From: Bordetella pseudohinzii | Lineage (GTDB): Bacteria > Pseudomonadota > Gammaproteobacteria > Burkholderiales > Burkholderiaceae_B | NCBI RefSeq assembly: GCF_000657795.2 | Contig: NZ_JHEP02000012.1 | Span: forward strand, 1-64,000 | Direction: 5' to 3' | Length of the DNA: 64,000 bases | Part shown: positions 46,569-55,769 of the stretch, one piece after another | Position numbering within the stretch: position 1 is the first letter of the stretch | How the letters are laid out: each line of letters begins with the position of its first letter | Translations under genes and position numbers: made by a program | Notes under the pieces: model-generated | What the model was told of the DNA's origin: nothing | The model's input: the letters and a program-made list of their open reading frames with translations, nothing else | The model's database searches: none

Positions 46569-47663
46569 TTAGGAGGGCCGTTGCTGCTGAACCACGACGC
46601 CAGGCATCTTGCCCGCCATGTCCTTGGGCAGCGCGGCCACCTGCGCGGCGACCTTGCGCGCGATGGCGCGGTACAGCCCGGCGGCCTCGCCTTGCGGATC
46701 GGCCACGACCGTGGGCCTGCCCGAATCGGTCTGCTCGCGGATGGCCAGCGTCAGCGGCAGGCTGCCCAGCCAGGGCACCTCGTATTGCGCCGCCATGCGC
46801 TGCCCGCCGCCTTCGCCGAAGATGTGCTCGGCGTGCCCGCACTGCGCACAGATGTGGATGGCCATGTTCTCGACCACGCCCAGGATGGGGACCTCGACCT
46901 TCTGGAACATGCGCAGACCCTTGCGGGCATCCAGCAGCGCGATGTCCTGCGGGGTCGTGACGATGACCGCGCCGACCACCGGCACTTTCTGGGCCAGGGT
47001 GAGGGCCACGTCCCCGGTGCCCGGCGGCATGTCGACGATCAGGTAGTCCAGGTCGCGCCAATTGGTCTGGCGCAGCAACTGCTCCAGCGCCTGGGTGACC
47101 ATGGGGCCGCGCCAGATGGCCGGCGAATCGGCGTCGATCAGGAAACCGATGGAATTGGCCTGGATGCCATGGCCCACCAGGGGCTCCATGGACTTGTTGT
47201 CCAGGCTCTCGGGACGGCCCGAGATGCCCAGCATGGTCGGGATGCTCGGGCCATAGATATCGGCGTCGAGCACGCCCACGCTGGCGCCTTCGGCGGCCAG
47301 GGCCAGGGCCAGGTTGACCGAGGTGGTGCTCTTGCCCACCCCGCCCTTGCCCGAGGCCACGGCGATGATGTTGCGCACATTGGGCAGGGGCTTGAGGCCG
47401 CGCTGCACGGCGTGCGGCTGCACCCGCACGGCCACCGAGATCTCGGCGCTGGCCACGCCCGCCGCGGCCAGCGCGCCGCGCGCCAGTTCGGCCAGCTGCG
47501 CCTGCGCCTCGCGGCCGGGATAGCCCTGCTCGATCAGGACCCGGACCAGGCCGCCGTCGATCTGGATGTCACGATCTTTTACAGATGCGCCCAGGGGCAA
47601 ACCGGTATTCGGGTCGGAAACGCCGCGCAACGCGCCACGGATTTGGTCTATCGTTATACTCAT
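46569..47663 (-). CDS. apbC: Mrp/ApbC/NBP35-type iron-sulfur cluster carrier ATPase
   Basis: A 364-residue P-loop protein that transfers Fe-S clusters to apoproteins. Residues 1-~85 are a MIP18/DUF59-like domain, followed by the deviant Walker A GKGGVGKSTTSVNLA, the DADIYGPSIPTMLG switch and the cluster-binding CAQCG motif (followed by HAEHIFGEGGG). Convergent to nothing, it is divergent from a small membrane protein with a 102-bp shared control region, and is the first gene of apbC-tamA-tamB. Confidence 0.95.
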   Translation of the reverse strand: MSITIDQIRGALRGVSDPNTGLPLGASVKDRDIQIDGGLVRVLIEQGYPGREAQAQLAELARGALAAAGVASAEISVAVRVQPHAVQRGLKPLPNVRNIIAVASGKGGVGKSTTSVNLALALAAEGASVGVLDADIYGPSIPTMLGISGRPESLDNKSMEPLVGHGIQANSIGFLIDADSPAIWRGPMVTQALEQLLRQTNWRDLDYLIVDMPPGTGDVALTLAQKVPVVGAVIVTTPQDIALLDARKGLRMFQKVEVPILGVVENMAIHICAQCGHAEHIFGEGGGQRMAAQYEVPWLGSLPLTLAIREQTDSGRPTVVADPQGEAAGLYRAIARKVAAQVAALPKDMAGKMPGVVVQQQRPS

Positions 47664-47765
47664 GTCAATATGATTTCAGAGGCGCTGCGGGAAATACGTC
47701 AGCCATTACCCACAAGGATAGCGGAAGCGACGGAACCTTTTGCCCTGTTTTTACATCCTATCTAC

Positions 47766-48038
47766 ATGACCGACGCTCTCATCCGCTTTCTTCGCGCCAT
47801 TCCCGTCATCGTGCTGGGCCTGATCGGCATGCTGATGGCGCTGGTCTTCATGGCCTCGACCGCCATCGCCCTGGGCATCCTCTACGTGGTGGCCAAGGTG
47901 CGCGGCAAGCCCTTTGGCGTGCGCGCCTACTGGAGCCAGCGCCAATCCGGCCGCCCCTTCCAGGGCCAGTCGCCCTTTGCCGCGGCTCCGGCCCGCGGCG
48001 CCGACGTCATCGACGTCGAGGCCCGCGAAGTCCGCTAG
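47766..48038 (+). CDS. small conserved membrane protein
   Basis: A 90-residue protein with a hydrophobic stretch at residues ~12-44 (one long or two short membrane segments) and a basic, glycine- and proline-containing cytoplasmic tail. The chosen ATG 47766 begins the hydrophobic segment; the reading frame is open for a long way upstream but only as a shadow of the minus-strand genes. It sits between apbC and metG. Function unknown. Confidence 0.65.
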   Translation: MTDALIRFLRAIPVIVLGLIGMLMALVFMASTAIALGILYVVAKVRGKPFGVRAYWSQRQSGRPFQGQSPFAAAPARGADVIDVEAREVR

Positions 48039-48199
48039 GCGCTCCGCCGGGCCCCGCCCGGCCCTTCCGTTTAATATGTCCCTTTTGGCGGCAGGCCCCA
48101 CGGGTCTGGCCGCCCGCCCGTGCCGGCGCCGCCTGGCTCTAAAATAGCCAGCTTCCATCCGGCGGGTGCGCCCGCCTTCCTCCCTCCGTCAAATCCGTC

Positions 48200-50275
48200 A
48201 TGTCACGCACGCTATTTGTCACTACTGCCCTGCCCTACGCCAACGGCTCCTTCCATATCGGCCACATCATGGAGTACATCCAGGCCGACATCTGGGTCCG
48301 TTCGATGCGCATGGCGGGTCATACCGTGCATTTCGTGGGCGCGGACGACGCGCACGGCGCGCCCATCATGCTCAAGGCCGAAAAGGAAGGCATCACCCCG
48401 CAGCAGCTGGTGGCCCGCTACGCGGCCGAGCGTCCGCGCTATCTGGACGGCTTTCATATCCGCTTTGACCACTGGCACACCACCGACTCGCCCGAGAACG
48501 TGGCGCTGTCGCACGAGATCTATGCCGCGCTGAAGGCGGCCGGCCTGATCGAGACGCGCTCCATCGAGCAGTTCTTCGACCCGGTCAAGGGCATGTTCCT
48601 GGCCGATCGCTATATCAAGGGCGAATGCCCGCGCTGCCACGCCAAGGACCAGTACGGCGACTCCTGCGAGGTCTGCGGCGCCGTATACGCGCCCACCGAA
48701 CTGATCAACCCCTATTCGGCCCTGACCGGCGCCACCCCGGTGCTCAAGCGCTCGGACCACTTCTTCTTCAAGCTCTCCGATCCGCGCTGCGTGGAATTCC
48801 TGCAGCAATGGACCACAGGCAGCAACCGCAACGGCGTCAAGCACCTGCAATCCGAAGTCCAGGCCAAGACCCGCGAGTGGCTGGGCACGGACGACGGCCA
48901 GGCCAAGCTGGGCGACTGGGACATCTCGCGCGATGCGCCGTATTTCGGCATCGAGATTCCCGATGCGCCGGGCAAGTACTTCTATGTCTGGCTGGACGCG
49001 CCGGTGGGCTACCTGGCTTCGCTGAAGTCCTACTGTGCCAAGACCGGCATGGACTTCGACGCCCTGCTCGACCCGGCCGGCCCCACCGAACAGATCCACT
49101 TCATCGGCAAGGACATCATCTATTTCCATGCCCTGTTCTGGCCCGCGATGCTCAAGTTCGCCGGCCGCAAGACGCCCGACGCGCTGAACGTGCATGGCTT
49201 CATCACCGTCAGCGGCGAAAAAATGTCCAAGAGCCGCGGCACCGGCATCTCGCCGCTGCGCTACCTCGAAGTGGGCATGGACGCCGAGTGGCTGCGCTAC
49301 TACATGGCGGCCAAGCTGAACGCGCGCGTCGAGGACATGGACTTCAATCCCGAGGACTTCATCGCCCGCGTCAACAGCGACCTGGTCGGCAAGTACGTCA
49401 ACATCGCCAGCCGCGCGGCCAACTTCATCACGCGCTACTTCGACGGCAAGCTCGCCTACCAGGGTGACACCGCCGCGCTGTCGGCCGAGTTCGCGCGCCA
49501 GGCCGAGTCCATCCGCGCCGCCCTCGAAGGCCGCGAATACAACCGCGCCATCCGCGAAATCATGGCCTACGCCGACAGCATCAACCAGGCCTTCGACGCG
49601 GCCCAGCCCTGGGTGCTGGCCAAGAACTACGCCGAGGCCGATCCGGCCCGCCGCGGCCAGCTGCAGGACGTCTGCTCGCGCGCGCTGGCCGGCTTCAAGG
49701 CCCTGTCGGTCATGCTCGCGCCGGTGCTGCCCGCCCTGTCCTCGCGCGTGGCGCGCGAACTCTTCGGCGCCCAGCGTGACTTCATCTGGAGCGACGCCGC
49801 CGAACTGCCCACCCAGGTCGCGCCTTTCAAGCATCTGATGCAGCGCGTCGATCCCAAGATGCTCGACGCCCTGTTCGAAGCCCCGGCGCCGACGGCCGAA
49901 GCCGCCCCCGCCCCGGGCGGCGAACCGCTGGCCGAGACCATCTCCATCGACGACTTCGCCAAGGTGGACCTGCGCATCGCCAAGATCGTCAATTGCGAAG
50001 CCGTCGAAGGCTCGACCAAGCTGCTGCGCCTGACCCTGGACGTGGGCGAAGGCCGCCACCGCAACGTCTTCTCCGGCATCAAGTCGGCCTACAAACCCGA
50101 AGACCTCATCGGCAAGCTCACCGTGCTGGTGGCCAACCTGGCGCCGCGCAAGATGAAATTCGGCGTCTCCGAAGGCATGGTCCTGGCCGCCAGCCATGCC
50201 GACGAAAAAGTCGATGCCGGCATCTACGTGCTCGAACCCTGGCCGGGCGCCCAGCCCGGGATGCGCATCCACTGA
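48200..50275 (+). CDS. metG: methionyl-tRNA synthetase
   Basis: Class I synthetase, 691 residues. HIGH motif at 19-22, four zinc cysteines at 143, 146, 156 and 159 (CPRC and CEVC), KMSKS at 341-345, an alpha-helical anticodon domain, and a C-terminal OB-fold tRNA-binding/dimerisation domain ([27 protein letters not shown]) after a Pro/Ala linker. It is the E. coli-type long dimeric form. Followed by a strong terminator. Confidence 0.98.
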   Translation: MSRTLFVTTALPYANGSFHIGHIMEYIQADIWVRSMRMAGHTVHFVGADDAHGAPIMLKAEKEGITPQQLVARYAAERPRYLDGFHIRFDHWHTTDSPENVALSHEIYAALKAAGLIETRSIEQFFDPVKGMFLADRYIKGECPRCHAKDQYGDSCEVCGAVYAPTELINPYSALTGATPVLKRSDHFFFKLSDPRCVEFLQQWTTGSNRNGVKHLQSEVQAKTREWLGTDDGQAKLGDWDISRDAPYFGIEIPDAPGKYFYVWLDAPVGYLASLKSYCAKTGMDFDALLDPAGPTEQIHFIGKDIIYFHALFWPAMLKFAGRKTPDALNVHGFITVSGEKMSKSRGTGISPLRYLEVGMDAEWLRYYMAAKLNARVEDMDFNPEDFIARVNSDLVGKYVNIASRAANFITRYFDGKLAYQGDTAALSAEFARQAESIRAALEGREYNRAIREIMAYADSINQAFDAAQPWVLAKNYAEADPARRGQLQDVCSRALAGFKALSVMLAPVLPALSSRVARELFGAQRDFIWSDAAELPTQVAPFKHLMQRVDPKMLDALFEAPAPTAEAAPAPGGEPLAETISIDDFAKVDLRIAKIVNCEAVEGSTKLLRLTLDVGEGRHRNVFSGIKSAYKPEDLIGKLTVLVANLAPRKMKFGVSEGMVLAASHADEKVDAGIYVLEPWPGAQPGMRIH

Positions 50276-50282
50276 TGCCGGA

Positions 50283-50306
50283 ACGCCGCGCAAGCGGCGT
50301 TTTTTT
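50283..50306 (+). terminator. intrinsic terminator of metG
   Basis: Stem ACGCCGC/GCGGCGT (50283-50289 and 50294-50300) with a GCAA loop and seven T. Confidence 0.88.
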
Positions 50307-50332
50307 GGTATCAGGCACCTGGCGACAATCCC

Positions 50333-51109
50333 TCAGGCCTCGACACGGTCTTCCTCGGTGTCTGACACCTCGGCAAGCGCAGCCACCGGCTTGAGCGCGG
50401 GGTCCAGCGCCACGCGCTCGTCGAAGACAAAGCAGGCGCCGTCGTAGCCCGGGCCGCCGGTTTCCTCGAAATACTTCAGAATGCCGCCTTCGAGCTGGTA
50501 AACATGGCCGATGCCCAGCTCGCCCATGAAGATCGCGGCCTTTTCGCAGCGGATGCCGCCGGTGCAGAAGCTCACGACCGTTTTGCCCTCGAGTTCGGCG
50601 CGGTGCTCGCGCACGGCGTCCGGGAACTGGGTAAAGCGCTCGATGCGCCAGTCGATGGCATTGCGGAAGGTGCCGACATCGACTTCGAAGGCGTTGCGGG
50701 TATCGAGCATGACCACTTCACGCCCCTCGTCATCGCGCCCTTGCTCCAGCCAGCGGGCCAGGGTACGAGCGTCCACGCTGGGCGCGCGGCCGGCCTCGGG
50801 GCGGATGGCGGGGTGATTCATGCGGATGATCTCGCGCTTGAGCCGCACCCGCATCTTGCCGAAAGGCACGGTATCCGAAACGCTGTACTTGGCTTGCAGG
50901 TCGGCAAAGCGGCTGTCCTTGCGCAGATCGGCGAGAAAGTCCTCGACGGCCTGGCCGGCCCCGGCCAGAAAGAGGTTGATGCCTTCGGGAGCCAGCAGAA
51001 TGGTGCCCTTGAGGGCCAGCGCGTCGGCGCGCGCCTGCAGCGGCTCGCGCAATGCGGCGGTGTCGGGCAGGCTGACGAACTTATAGGCGGCGATATTGAC
51101 GATGGACAT
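50333..51109 (-). CDS. trhO: tRNA uridine(34) hydroxylase, oxygen-dependent (rhodanese-domain YceA family)
   Basis: A 258-residue TrhO protein that hydroxylates U34 of certain tRNAs, part of the 5-methoxyuridine/cmo5U pathway. N-terminal ferredoxin-like part ([16 protein letters not shown]), [13 protein letters not shown], then the rhodanese domain with [17 protein letters not shown] and the catalytic Cys182 in [10 protein letters not shown]. It ends close to the metG terminator on the opposite strand. Confidence 0.93.
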   Translation of the reverse strand: MSIVNIAAYKFVSLPDTAALREPLQARADALALKGTILLAPEGINLFLAGAGQAVEDFLADLRKDSRFADLQAKYSVSDTVPFGKMRVRLKREIIRMNHPAIRPEAGRAPSVDARTLARWLEQGRDDEGREVVMLDTRNAFEVDVGTFRNAIDWRIERFTQFPDAVREHRAELEGKTVVSFCTGGIRCEKAAIFMGELGIGHVYQLEGGILKYFEETGGPGYDGACFVFDERVALDPALKPVAALAEVSDTEEDRVEA

Positions 51110-51143
51110 GAAAACAAACAGAAAGACGCGCGGGCGGGCCGGA

Positions 51144-51638
51144 TTATCGGCGGGCGAAGTCCAGCACGTCGCCCGAGGACAGCGTGAGGGTCATGCGGCT
51201 GGGGCGGGCGACATCGTCGAGCCGCGTGGCCGTGATGCGGGTCAGGCCCGCGAGGTAATCCTGCTCCAGCTGCATATTGGCCGAGGGGCAGGACATGCGG
51301 GTCGAGACCGGCGGGTATTGCAGGATCAGCAAGCCGTTGGCGACCACGTACTGGCCCGAGTAGCTGTTGCAGCCCGAGAAGCCCGACAGCCGAGCCTGCC
51401 CCTGTTCATGATTGAACGCCAGGATGATCGGACGCTCCTTGCCATGCGCATGCGGCACCGGGCGCAGCGCGCCGCCCGGCTTGGTCCAGCGGGCCAGCTC
51501 CCAGGTGGTCTGCGCCAGGACATCCGATTGCTGTCCGGGTTGCTGCCCCACCACGGGGGGCACGGGCGGCCGGCTGGCGCAGGCCGCAAGGCCCAGCACG
51601 AGCGTCAAGGGCCACAAAGGGCGTAAGGTAACGGGCAT
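51144..51638 (-). CDS. META/HslJ-domain lipoprotein (copy 1)
   Basis: A 164-residue predicted lipoprotein: signal peptide with lipobox LAAC (Cys20) and a META domain ([41 protein letters not shown]) ending DVLDFARR. Two conserved cysteines in the domain probably form a disulfide. META proteins such as HslJ are linked to heat and envelope stress, but no function is established. A paralogue lies 65 bp upstream on the same strand. Confidence 0.85.
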   Translation of the reverse strand: MPVTLRPLWPLTLVLGLAACASRPPVPPVVGQQPGQQSDVLAQTTWELARWTKPGGALRPVPHAHGKERPIILAFNHEQGQARLSGFSGCNSYSGQYVVANGLLILQYPPVSTRMSCPSANMQLEQDYLAGLTRITATRLDDVARPSRMTLTLSSGDVLDFARR

Positions 51639-51703
51639 GGCTGCCTCCTGGAGTACTGGCCGGCAAGACCGGCTGGAGGCGGTATTTTAGGCCCGCGGAC
51701 GCC

Positions 51704-52228
51704 TCAGGGCGTAGGTGGATCCTGGCGGCGGGTGAAATCCAGCACATCGCCGGTCGCCACATTGAAGGTCAGGTGGCGCGGCGCGCCGCTGGCATCCAGC
51801 GTGAACGAACGGATGTCCGCCAGGGCCCGCAGGTAGTCGAGCTCCAGCTGGGCGCGGCGGGGGTCCGGGCAGGCCATGCGCGTGGACGCCGGCGCCGTGA
51901 TGCTCAGTTTGCCCGCCTCAAGCCGGTAGGTGCCGTTGTAGCGGTTGCAGCCCGAAAAGCCCCGCACGGCATAACGCTTGCCGTCGGCCAGAAAGGTCAG
52001 CGAGATCGGCTCGCCGTTGTCGCCATGCGGAATATTGCGCCGATTGCCCAGCGCGTCGACCCAGCCGGTCAACTCCCAGCGGGTCTGGGCCAGCGAATCG
52101 GCGCTGGTCGTGGCGCGCGCGGCCGCCGCTCCCTCGGGACGCGCCTGGCCTGTCTGCGTGGCGCAACCCGCCAGCGCGGCCAACAGCCCTGCGCACAAGA
52201 CCGCCCGGGGAAGGGAATTCAAAAACAT
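51704..52228 (-). CDS. META/HslJ-domain lipoprotein (copy 2)
   Basis: A 174-residue paralogue of the next gene: lipobox LAGC in a clear lipoprotein signal, then TRWELTGWVDALGN, GFSGCNRYNGTY and STRMACPDPRRAQLELDYLRAL, ending DVLDFTRR. The start at 52228 has GGAGAGAG upstream; a longer frame to 52300 would spoil the lipoprotein signal. Likely a tandem duplication that predates the window's species, as the two copies differ widely in sequence. Confidence 0.86.
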   Translation of the reverse strand: MFLNSLPRAVLCAGLLAALAGCATQTGQARPEGAAAARATTSADSLAQTRWELTGWVDALGNRRNIPHGDNGEPISLTFLADGKRYAVRGFSGCNRYNGTYRLEAGKLSITAPASTRMACPDPRRAQLELDYLRALADIRSFTLDASGAPRHLTFNVATGDVLDFTRRQDPPTP

Positions 52229-52323
52229 CGCACTCTCTCCGTCTAAAGGACTCCGGTTTACTGTAACCGGGTGACCGTATTCAGACCAGCGTGAATGCAA
52301 CAGGGAGCGACCGCATCCCGGGC

Positions 52324-52671
52324 CTAGGCGTTTCGGCCGGCGATATAGGCGGCCAGCACTTGCTCCAACTGACGCTTCTCCCGCTGGGTCAGCGCCAGAT
52401 AGGATGCGTAGGGCACGCTATCAAAGGGCCAGGCCACGTCCTCGGGCCCGCCTTCGCCCCGCATCGGCCCTTCGCCCGAACTCAGCCACTGCGCCGTGAC
52501 ACGCAAGGCGCGGGTGAGCTTGATCAGGGAGGCTCCGCTGGGCCGGGTGCGCAGCCCGCTTTCGTAATTGCCTATGGCGCTTTGGGAGAGCTGGCAAGCC
52601 GCCGCCAGGTCTTTCTGCGTCCATCCCCGGAGTACACGCGCGCTGCGCAGACGATGGCCGAAAGTTTCCAC
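52324..52671 (-). CDS. XRE-family helix-turn-helix regulator
   Basis: A 115-residue DNA-binding protein: the HTH (GWTQKDLAAACQLSQSAIGNYESGLRTRPS) spans residues ~17-48, followed by a short C-terminal helical part. The start is GTG 52671; in-frame stops lie directly upstream and no Shine-Dalgarno site is visible, so translation may be leaderless or start internally. It is near two AT-rich inverted repeats (52835-52851 and 52949-52965) that could be its targets. Target genes unknown. Confidence 0.8.
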   Translation of the reverse strand: METFGHRLRSARVLRGWTQKDLAAACQLSQSAIGNYESGLRTRPSGASLIKLTRALRVTAQWLSSGEGPMRGEGGPEDVAWPFDSVPYASYLALTQREKRQLEQVLAAYIAGRNA

Positions 52672-53088
52672 TCATTAGACTCGGATTAGTGATTTCAGGT
52701 GGCTGCCGGGATTAAAGCATTGTCCCCCCCGCCAGAAACACGGGGAGAAAACCCGAATCACGGGGCCGGATCCATAAGTTGTTATATCGGTCGGCGCCGT
52801 CGCCGCTTGCCATGCAGATACATATAGAAAATAATGTATCGTATTTATACAAATGGCCCGCCCAAACCCTTGGAGATCATGGCAGGAATCGCGCAGCATT
52901 CCACGTTTCCACTGAAATAGAAACTTCTATTCACAAATAATCACAATCGTGTTTAAATCGAACACAGGCGTAGCATGACATGGCGCAGGCCGTGCCCAGC
53001 CGCCATCCCGGATTCCCCATGCGCCACAGAAATACCGTGACACCAGCGGGACGGGCTGGAGCTGCCGCCCATGCACTCGGGGGAATGA
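52672..53088. promoter_or_regulatory. AT-rich divergent control region with two inverted repeats
   Basis: A 417-bp gap with base composition clearly lower in GC than its surroundings and no gene I can support. It carries TGTAT-7-ATACA (52835-52851) and GTGTT-7-AACAC (52949-52965), both with 5-bp arms and 7-nt spacers, plausible sites for the XRE or winged-helix regulators on either side. Confidence 0.45.
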
Positions 53089-53877
53089 ATGAACAGCACG
53101 CTGGATGTCATCTTTTTAACCAAAGACGATGCCGCGCATAAGGAACAGTTGGACAGCCTGGGCCATCTCGGCTTCAGGGTGCGCTTGTGCCCCGATCTGG
53201 TCAGCCTCTATGAATACTACGGGAAGCAATCCTGCCCCCTGCTGGTACTGAGCGCCCCGCTGGCCGACATCCACATCGCCGCCGTGCGCATGCGCGCCAT
53301 GGACCGCAGCGTGGGCATCATTGCCCTGGCCCACTTCACCGATAGCGAAGCCCGGGTGCGGACCCTGCTATGCGGCGCCGACGCCTGCCTGGACCGCAAC
53401 GCCAGCGGGCTGGAGCTGGCCGCCATCCTGCAATCGCTGCTGCGCCGTATCGCGAGCCTGAACGCGCCGGCCGTCGAGCTGGGCGAGCGCATCGATCCCC
53501 CTTTGGACCCCCTGCCCGAAGAACCCGCCCTGCCGGCCTGGCCCGGCGCGGCCGCCAAATGGCGCCTGGCCAACCGGGGCTGGACCCTGGTGAGCCCGAC
53601 CGGACGCGCGCTGGGCCTGACCACCGGGGAGCGCGCGTTTCTGTCGCGCCTGATGACGGCTCCCGAACGCAAACTCAGCCGCGATGCGCTGCTGCCCGAA
53701 GAACTCGGCGCGGAAGCGGGCGCGCAGCGCAGCCGTTTCGTGGACGTCATGATCAGCCGCCTGCGGCGCAAGGCCTCGCATCACCAGATGGCCCTGCCCA
53801 TCCGGGCCGTGCATGGCTGGGGCTATATGTTCGCGGCCGAAGTGGCCCACGACCATGACGCGGCCGAAGCGGCCTGA
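53089..53877 (+). CDS. OmpR-type winged-helix regulator with degenerate receiver domain
   Basis: A 262-residue protein. The C-terminal ~100 residues are a good OmpR/PhoB winged helix (LGLTTGERAFLSRLM, RFVDVMISRLRRKASHH, PIRAVHGWGYMFAAE). The N-terminal ~120 residues follow a receiver fold, but the phosphoacceptor position is Ser55 (LLVLSAPLAD) instead of Asp, and the conserved Lys near residue 105 is not recognisable. It is therefore probably phosphorylation-independent. No kinase gene is adjacent. The next gene is the fimbrial subunit, a possible target. Confidence 0.8.
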   Translation: MNSTLDVIFLTKDDAAHKEQLDSLGHLGFRVRLCPDLVSLYEYYGKQSCPLLVLSAPLADIHIAAVRMRAMDRSVGIIALAHFTDSEARVRTLLCGADACLDRNASGLELAAILQSLLRRIASLNAPAVELGERIDPPLDPLPEEPALPAWPGAAAKWRLANRGWTLVSPTGRALGLTTGERAFLSRLMTAPERKLSRDALLPEELGAEAGAQRSRFVDVMISRLRRKASHHQMALPIRAVHGWGYMFAAEVAHDHDAAEAA

Positions 53878-53879
53878 GT

Positions 53880-53894
53880 CCGCGCACGGCGCGG
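53880..53894 (+). terminator. weak terminator-like hairpin
   Basis: Stem CCGCGC/GCGCGG with a 3-nt loop just after the regulator's stop, followed by an AT-rich but not T-rich sequence. Partial termination at most. Confidence 0.3.
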
Positions 53895-53960
53895 GATAAA
53901 TCTTATTCACCCACCGCTGGATGCCCTCGGCGGACAGGGATTGCGCCGATTTTGCAGACG

Positions 53961-53987
53961 TTTCTTATGAAGCCGCCTCGTCATACT
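53961..53987 (+). promoter_or_regulatory. possible promoter of the fimbrial subunit gene
   Basis: CATACT (53982-53987) could be a -10 box; no -35 hexamer is present, but TTTCTTA (53961-53967) differs by one base from the BvgA heptamer TTTCCTA known from Bordetella virulence promoters. The cytosine tract of fim2/fim3/fimX promoters is absent. Confidence 0.35.
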
Positions 53988-54020
53988 GAGCGCTCTTCAT
54001 CAAGAAGATAGCAATACGAA

Positions 54021-54647
54021 ATGACTGCAATACCCCATCCGCAATCCGCAATTGAATGCGTAAAAACCGCCACCGCCTCCCTGATGCTGGCGGGCATGAT
54101 GGCCGCTCCCGCGCATGCCGTGGACGGCACCATCACCATCGCCGGCGAGATCACCGACCAGACCTGCAAGATCAATGGCGCCGCGCCGCCGCACAACCTG
54201 CTTGTCACGCTGCCCAAGATCAGCACTTCGGCCCTCAAAAACGTCAATGACACGGCGGGCGCCACGCTGTTCCAGATCAAGCTCACCGAGTGCCCCGACG
54301 CGCTCAACACCAAGACGCTCACGGCCTATTTCGAGCCTGGCCTCACCACCGACTACGCCACCGGCAACCTGGTCGCCTATTCCACCAACGCCGCCGTCAA
54401 CGCGGTCGCGGCGATCCCGTCGTCGCCCGGCAACGTCTTCAAGAATGTGCAGATCCAGCTGGCCAATCTCAATGGCACGGCGATCAAGGTCGGCGTGGAT
54501 GCCGCGACCCAGGCCGCGCAAGGCGCCGTGGTCACCAACAAGGCCACGACTCTGAGCTACCTGGCGCGCTATGTCAGGACCAGCGCCGACGCCATCACGG
54601 CCGGCAAGCTGGTGAGTTATGTGCAGTATTCCATCGTCTATCCCTGA
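54021..54647 (+). CDS. orphan major fimbrial subunit, Fim2/Fim3-like
   Basis: A 208-residue chaperone-usher pilin. Signal peptide to about residue 33 (AAPAHA), then the conserved disulfide Cys49 (EITDQTCKI) and Cys91 (LTECPDAL), the DTAGAT and YFEPG motifs and the C-terminal SYVQYSIVYP, with the penultimate Tyr that the chaperone recognises. These features match Bordetella serotype fimbrial subunits. No chaperone, usher or tip gene is near, so it must be assembled by a system elsewhere. Its 3' end overlaps the convergent arginase gene by 10 bp. Confidence 0.9.
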   Translation: MTAIPHPQSAIECVKTATASLMLAGMMAAPAHAVDGTITIAGEITDQTCKINGAAPPHNLLVTLPKISTSALKNVNDTAGATLFQIKLTECPDALNTKTLTAYFEPGLTTDYATGNLVAYSTNAAVNAVAAIPSSPGNVFKNVQIQLANLNGTAIKVGVDAATQAAQGAVVTNKATTLSYLARYVRTSADAITAGKLVSYVQYSIVYP

Positions 54648-55561
54648 CGCCGGATCAAGGTCGATTTGCCGAACAGGCTTTCGACCAATTCAGCCGCGAC
54701 GATGGCTGTCTTGTTGCGCACATCCAGCGCCGGATTGAGTTCAACAATGTCCAGCGAAGCCATGAGGCCGGTATCGGCGATCATCTCCATGCACAGCTGG
54801 GCTTCGCGATAGGTGGGGCCGCCAGGCACGGTCGTCCCCACGCCCGGCGCGACGTCGGGATCCAGAAAATCCACATCAAAACTGACATGCAGATGCGTGT
54901 CGTCATCGAGATCGACCAGGGCGGCCTGCATGGTGGCGCGCATGCCCGCCTCGTCGAGATAGCGCATATCGAAGACATCCAGCCCGGCCTCGTGGACCAG
55001 GCCGCGCTCGCCTTCGTCGACGCTGCGTATCCCGATCTGGCGCACCCAGGCCGGCTGCAAGGCAGGCACGGCGCCGGACAGGCGGATCAGCGCCTCGGGG
55101 CCGGCCCCGCACAGGCAGGCCACGGGCATGCCATGGATGTTGCCCGTGGGCGTGAGCACCTGGGTATTGAAGTCGGAGTGCGCATCGAGCCAAAGCACGC
55201 GCAGGCGCTTGCCGGTTTCGCGGCAATGGCGCGCCACCGCGCTGATCGAACCGATGGCCAGGCTGTGATCGCCGCCCAGCATGATGGGGAAATGCCCGGC
55301 CCGCAATTCGGCGTGCACGGCGTCATGCACCTGTTGGTTCCAGGCGATGACCTCGTCCAGATGCCGATAGCCATTGACGGGACGCCGCCAGGGATTGGGC
55401 GGGCCGGCCAGGTTGCCGCGATCGTGCACGCGCATGCCGCGGCCCAGCAGTCTTTCGATCAGGCCGGCCACGCGCAAGGCCTCGGGCCCCATCGACGCGC
55501 CGCGGGTGCTGGCCCCGACATCGGTCGGGACGCCGATCAAACTGATATCCCTGGCTTGCAT
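54638..55561 (-). CDS. rocF: arginase
   Basis: A 307-residue ureohydrolase that splits arginine into ornithine and urea. Binuclear manganese ligands are in GGDHSLAIGS, LDAHSDFNT and SFDVDFLDP; the substrate loop GNIHGMP and the C-terminal DIVELNPALD are typical. N-terminal LIGVPTDVGASTRGASMGPEALR also fits. Divergent from an Lrp-type regulator, as in arginine-catabolic loci; the ornithine could also feed the large decarboxylase at 36892-39159 if that is ornithine-specific. Confidence 0.95.
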   Translation of the reverse strand: MQARDISLIGVPTDVGASTRGASMGPEALRVAGLIERLLGRGMRVHDRGNLAGPPNPWRRPVNGYRHLDEVIAWNQQVHDAVHAELRAGHFPIMLGGDHSLAIGSISAVARHCRETGKRLRVLWLDAHSDFNTQVLTPTGNIHGMPVACLCGAGPEALIRLSGAVPALQPAWVRQIGIRSVDEGERGLVHEAGLDVFDMRYLDEAGMRATMQAALVDLDDDTHLHVSFDVDFLDPDVAPGVGTTVPGGPTYREAQLCMEMIADTGLMASLDIVELNPALDVRNKTAIVAAELVESLFGKSTLIRRQG

Positions 55562-55769
55562 GGCATCTCCTTGGTGCGCGGCCCCATCTTGGGCCAGGAC
55601 AGGGGGTTAGGGCAAGTCAAGCAGGCGCCATGGTAGAGCGAATTGAATCTAGCGGATAGATAGAAAACTGCCTCGTTATGCCATAAAACTGATCAATATG
55701 ACATCCAAGATGGCGATTTGACCATTGTCGACTATGATGGCGGCTCTCTAGCCGCCCGCCAGGCCCATC
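55562..55769. promoter_or_regulatory. divergent arginase/Lrp control region
   Basis: A 208-bp region, AT-rich between about 55640 and 55720, with no open frame. AT-rich stretches such as CCATAAAACTGATCAATATG are compatible with Lrp/AsnC sites, but no exact repeat is clear. Confidence 0.4.

Noticed and set aside
44679-47765. Long plus-strand frame upstream of the small membrane protein
   Set aside because: It is the antisense shadow of tamA and apbC joined to a real 90-codon gene at its end; only the last part has membrane-protein character.
48046-48070. Possible terminator after the small membrane protein gene
   Set aside because: A CCGGGC/GCCCGG stem exists but the following sequence is not a T-run.
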